From: Desmodesmus armatus
Taxonomy: Eukaryota; Chlorophyta; Chlorophyceae; Sphaeropleales; Scenedesmaceae
Assembly: GCA_007449985.2 (NCBI GenBank)
Contig: VIIQ02000669.1
Span: 62,001-126,000 of the forward strand
Reading direction: 5' to 3'
Length of the DNA stretch: 64,000 nucleotides
This document shows, piece after piece, positions 61,226 through 64,000 of this stretch; the stretch's first letter is position 1; the number at the start of each line of letters is the position of its first letter. The notes beneath the pieces were generated by a model. The model had not been told where the DNA came from, did not search any database, and saw only the letters and a list, made by a program, of their open reading frames with translations. Position numbers and translations under genes: made by a program.

Positions 61226-61882
61226 AATGTAAGCCTACTGGGTATGCTGTTTGATGTTTCATGCGAATGTGGGGTGTGGGTGCCGGACGGCTACCAGGGC
61301 GCCAAACATAAGCCTGTTTTGGCCTGTGCACAGCCACAAGCACCTTTGTGCGCACATCATAACTCGGTATGTATGCAACCGGAGGTAGAGCAGGCAGTAC
61401 CTGAAAACAGTGTGATGTAGTCCTGGGGATAAAACCTGAGCACCAGTGACTGGTGACCAGTCAAATGAGTCATGACTGATGTACAGAAGTGGGGTGGGCA
61501 TTTTAGGCTGGTGCCGTGCTGACATCTGAATTAACATGATGCATGTGCTTAAGAGCAGTTTGTGGCATCTATAATGTCCGTGCTTGCATTGTCGGCACTG
61601 GCCGAGTCAGCAGTCATCGGACAGGCTGTTCAAAGTCAACACGAAGCCCTTGGTAAAAACCACAGCCACAAATTAGGTGATATGCTGCTGACCTTATATT
61701 TTTGTTCCTTATATTTTTTCACTGATCAGATCTGATCTAAAGCTTCTTCTTTTCAAGCGACAGTGCCTCCCACACAGCACATCTGAGCAAAGTAAAGCCA
61801 TAAGTATCTTTGTCTTCGCTACTGCTCTTTCAGGCGTCCACAACCATCCACAGCTGGTCACTTGTGTGCACGTGCACGCACA
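61226..61882. other. Upstream spacer of the MYND gene
   Basis: About 650 bp with no supported gene. It is AT-richer near 61680-61750, where CCTTATATTTTT occurs twice, and presumably includes the promoter of the MYND gene. Confidence 0.4.
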
Positions 61883-63958
61883 ATGGTGAAAAACTCACCA
61901 GCAGCGAATGCTGCCAGGAAGGAGGAGTCTAGACATGACCAATTTTGGTACCCACAGCGCTGTGAGCATCCTGGATGCAGGTGGGCCCTGGGCTGGCTGG
62001 TCCATGCAGTGATGTGCATGATGCTGCAGCTGTCAGTGCTGTTCACGGTGCCAGCAGCTTTTGCAAGTGCTAGGGCGAGTGAATTCAGCACAGATCAACA
62101 GTTATACACAGGTTGGACCGGTTTTGACTGATTGATGGTCCTTTGAATTGAGGTCCCGATGGGCCCAGACCACCCCATGCGAGCTCAGGGATTCAGCCCA
62201 TGTTCATTCAATTCAATGCCGTTGTGTGACTTGAACACTTGAATGGGCAGTTGAGTTTCTGGATATGGAGGACTGCTGTTGCTGTAAGGGGTTGTTATAA
62301 GGGTTGTTGATCAGTTTGGGGACCCAGCCAGTGCCGATGTGGCAGCACCAGCTCGCACCATCACGTGCTCACACGCTCACAACAATACCTACACCGAGCA
62401 TCTGTCATGACACTCGTGACTGATGCACACTGTTGTTGCCACCCGTTCGTACTTGCAGTGAGACCAGCAAGGATGTGCTGAAGAAGTGCAGTGCCTGCAA
62501 GATGGTGATGTACTGCAGCAAGGACCACCAGACAGCAGACTGGACTGCACACAAAGAAGGTACGAGGGCATCCACATCAGCACATGTTCAGGCCGCCCTG
62601 TACCTACTACAATTACTACTAAACTGGGTCAGGGCCACACCTAACCGCCCTTTCTGGAGCCAAACTAGGCTCATAGGGTAGCATTCCTGCCATGTCAGCC
62701 CGTCATGTACCATCCCTGCCATGTCACACCCTGTAGGACATGAGACACCCCCTTCAGTGCAACCCATTGTCACAGCAGCAATGCACCTCCACCCACTAAG
62801 CCACCTTGAATCCTACCCCACTCTTGCCGCTCGCTTCGTCTGTTCCCATGCTGTCCCCCTGGCCCCGCAGAGTGCAAGGTCTTCCAGCGCGTGCGTATAC
62901 ACGCAACCTTCTACACAGACGAAGACATGCTGCGGCGCTACCCACTGCGCCCCTGTGGGCGCACTGGCCGCTGGGAAGATAGTGAGGAGATTCCAGTGCC
63001 ACCAGGTTCCAGCTGTGCTCTGTGCAGCAAGACCGACAGGCAGTAGCAGATGACACGCACAGACTGCTGCAACCAGGTACGTTGGTAGGTTGTGACCCAG
63101 CATGCTGTGGGGGTGGTTGTCACCGCATGCTGTAGGGTGTGCGAGCAAGTCTGTGCAGTCAGTCGGTTCCCACAACCTCCTCACACGCCTTGTTTAGGAT
63201 TTTACCAGGTGTTGTCTAGTCGTGAGACAAGACACGAGACGAGTGGGCCAGCAGCATGGCTTCCCGCCTTGACACACGCCCTGTCTCCTGCGATCAATCC
63301 ACCACACCAGGCCTGCCCAACTGTGTCATTGCAGTGGGTGCCAGCATATGTACACCATGCATCCTGCAGCCGTCAAATGCCCACCAGAATGCACTCATTC
63401 TTGCCTGGTGTCATAGTTGCCACACTGTCGGGTGGGCTTTGCCATTTTGACTGTGCTGCTGCAGGTCATATGCGACAACAGCGACAACTACGTGCTGCAC
63501 TCATTCAGCAGGGACTTCTGCGGACGCTCACATGACAGATACACACTATGCGGGTGAGCATTGAACCAGCACACACAGCTGTCACCCAGGGCTGGAAAGA
63601 TCTAGAGAGGTGTGGCAAGGACCCCAGTTCTGTATCGCCTCTAGCATGCCTTTGCTGTGCTATTGCCTGTCTGACAGTACACTCTGTTACTGCTCAATCA
63701 CAGCTGTGTGTCGACACAGGAGTTGCATCCAGCAGGTCGATGTCATGATGGCAGTCAAGAGGACACTGTCATATTGGATATGTGTGAGGCATACGGCGGC
63801 ATGAGTGGTTTGTAGTCACACCACCCAGATGTGTCAACTGTGAATGCATGCAACTGCGGAAACCGGGTCAGCGCCGTGATGTTTGCCGCCTGCCACCCCA
63901 GGTACCATGGCATTGAGAAGGACTGTGACAAGAGCAAGGACTGGAGGGAGTGCCCGAA
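61883..63958 (+). CDS. MYND zinc-finger protein, 3' partial, with an in-frame TAG
   Basis: Exons 61883-61980, 62459-62559, 62871-63076, 63465-63553 and 63902-63958 keep phase; the gene continues past the window. Start ATG 61883 (MVKNSPAANAARKE). The MYND finger spans the first three exons: C-EHPG-C, C-SA-C, YCSKDH, then HKEEC, with His for Cys in the CxxxC pair (CSKDH). A second Cys-rich module follows: CALC, TRTDCC, VICD, SRDFCGRSHDRYTLCG, DWREC. It resembles a zinc module seen in MYND proteins of fungi and protists of unknown role. A TAG at 63044-63046 falls between CALCSKTDR and TRTDCC, inside a 9-nt stretch (CAGTAGCAG) that looks inserted. All exons after it remain in phase. If TAG is a true stop the protein ends after ~134 residues and the second module is lost. 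Confidence 0.68.
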
Positions 63959-64000
63959 GTGAGTGGCAGCCAGCCCATGCAGCCGACATGAAGCACAGTC

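Noticed and set aside
62135..62220. Possible short foldback element with GAATTGA / TCAATTC ends
   Set aside because: Arms are about 8 bp and imperfect; not above chance for this length.
63044..63046. Genome-wide reassignment of TAG to glutamine
   Set aside because: The mTERF-like gene ends naturally at TAG, and no other supported exon contains an in-frame TAG.
1..64000. CRISPR arrays, insertion sequences, rRNA or tRNA genes
   Set aside because: No regularly spaced direct repeats, transposase frames, or cloverleaf with a TTCGA-type T-loop was found by eye. A tRNA covariance scan would be needed to exclude tRNAs fully.

Overview
This window is nuclear DNA from a eukaryote, very probably a chlorophyte green alga with cilia at some life stage. 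Protein-coding genes are cut into many short exons by GT-AG introns of roughly 70-800 nt. CAG/CTG-rich coding sequence gives Ala/Gln/Ser-rich proteins. There is a short CCCTAAA telomere-type tract, and one gene is a full-length HYDIN, a ciliary central-apparatus protein. The species cannot be named from the sequence alone. No prokaryotic operons, CRISPR arrays, rRNA or convincing tRNA genes were seen.

Layout. 1-1069 (+) is the 3' end of a TPR protein. 4403-6052 (-) is a two-exon TraB-domain protein whose 3' end lies in a tandem repeat. 6527-9710 (+) is a six-exon protein of unknown function. 9711-11998 has no gene but holds two interlocked perfect hairpins. 11999-15327 (-) is a seven-exon mTERF-like helical-repeat protein with a ~100-nt C/G homopolymer-like tract in its last intron. 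16311-21705 (+) is a cytosolic ABCF ATPase (ABCF2/plant ABCF1 type). 22366-48873 (+) is HYDIN: 55 exons, 5,250 residues, in frame throughout. 49275-57421 (+) is an 11-exon, ~1,849-residue member of the DDB1/CPSF160/SF3b3 superfamily. 59109-60163 (-) is a small secreted protein ending in seven DGTG-type hexapeptides. 60661-61225 (+) is a truncated pseudogene copy of the CPSF-A gene 3' end. 61883 to about 63958 (+, running off the window) is a MYND zinc-finger protein with an in-frame TAG.

Intron phases were checked by hand across every multi-exon gene. Each model gives a total coding length divisible by three, which is the main support for the models. Stops seen are TGA, TAA and TAG, so the code looks standard.

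The genes are not an obvious functional cluster: cilium (HYDIN), translation (ABCF), organelle gene expression (mTERF-like) and nucleic-acid complexes (CPSF-A-like) sit side by side. The unusual material is a set of local duplications that copy exon-intron borders into neighbouring introns (three cases in two genes), a nearly perfect 187-nt hairpin inside a HYDIN intron, the repeat secreted protein, and the premature TAG in the MYND gene.
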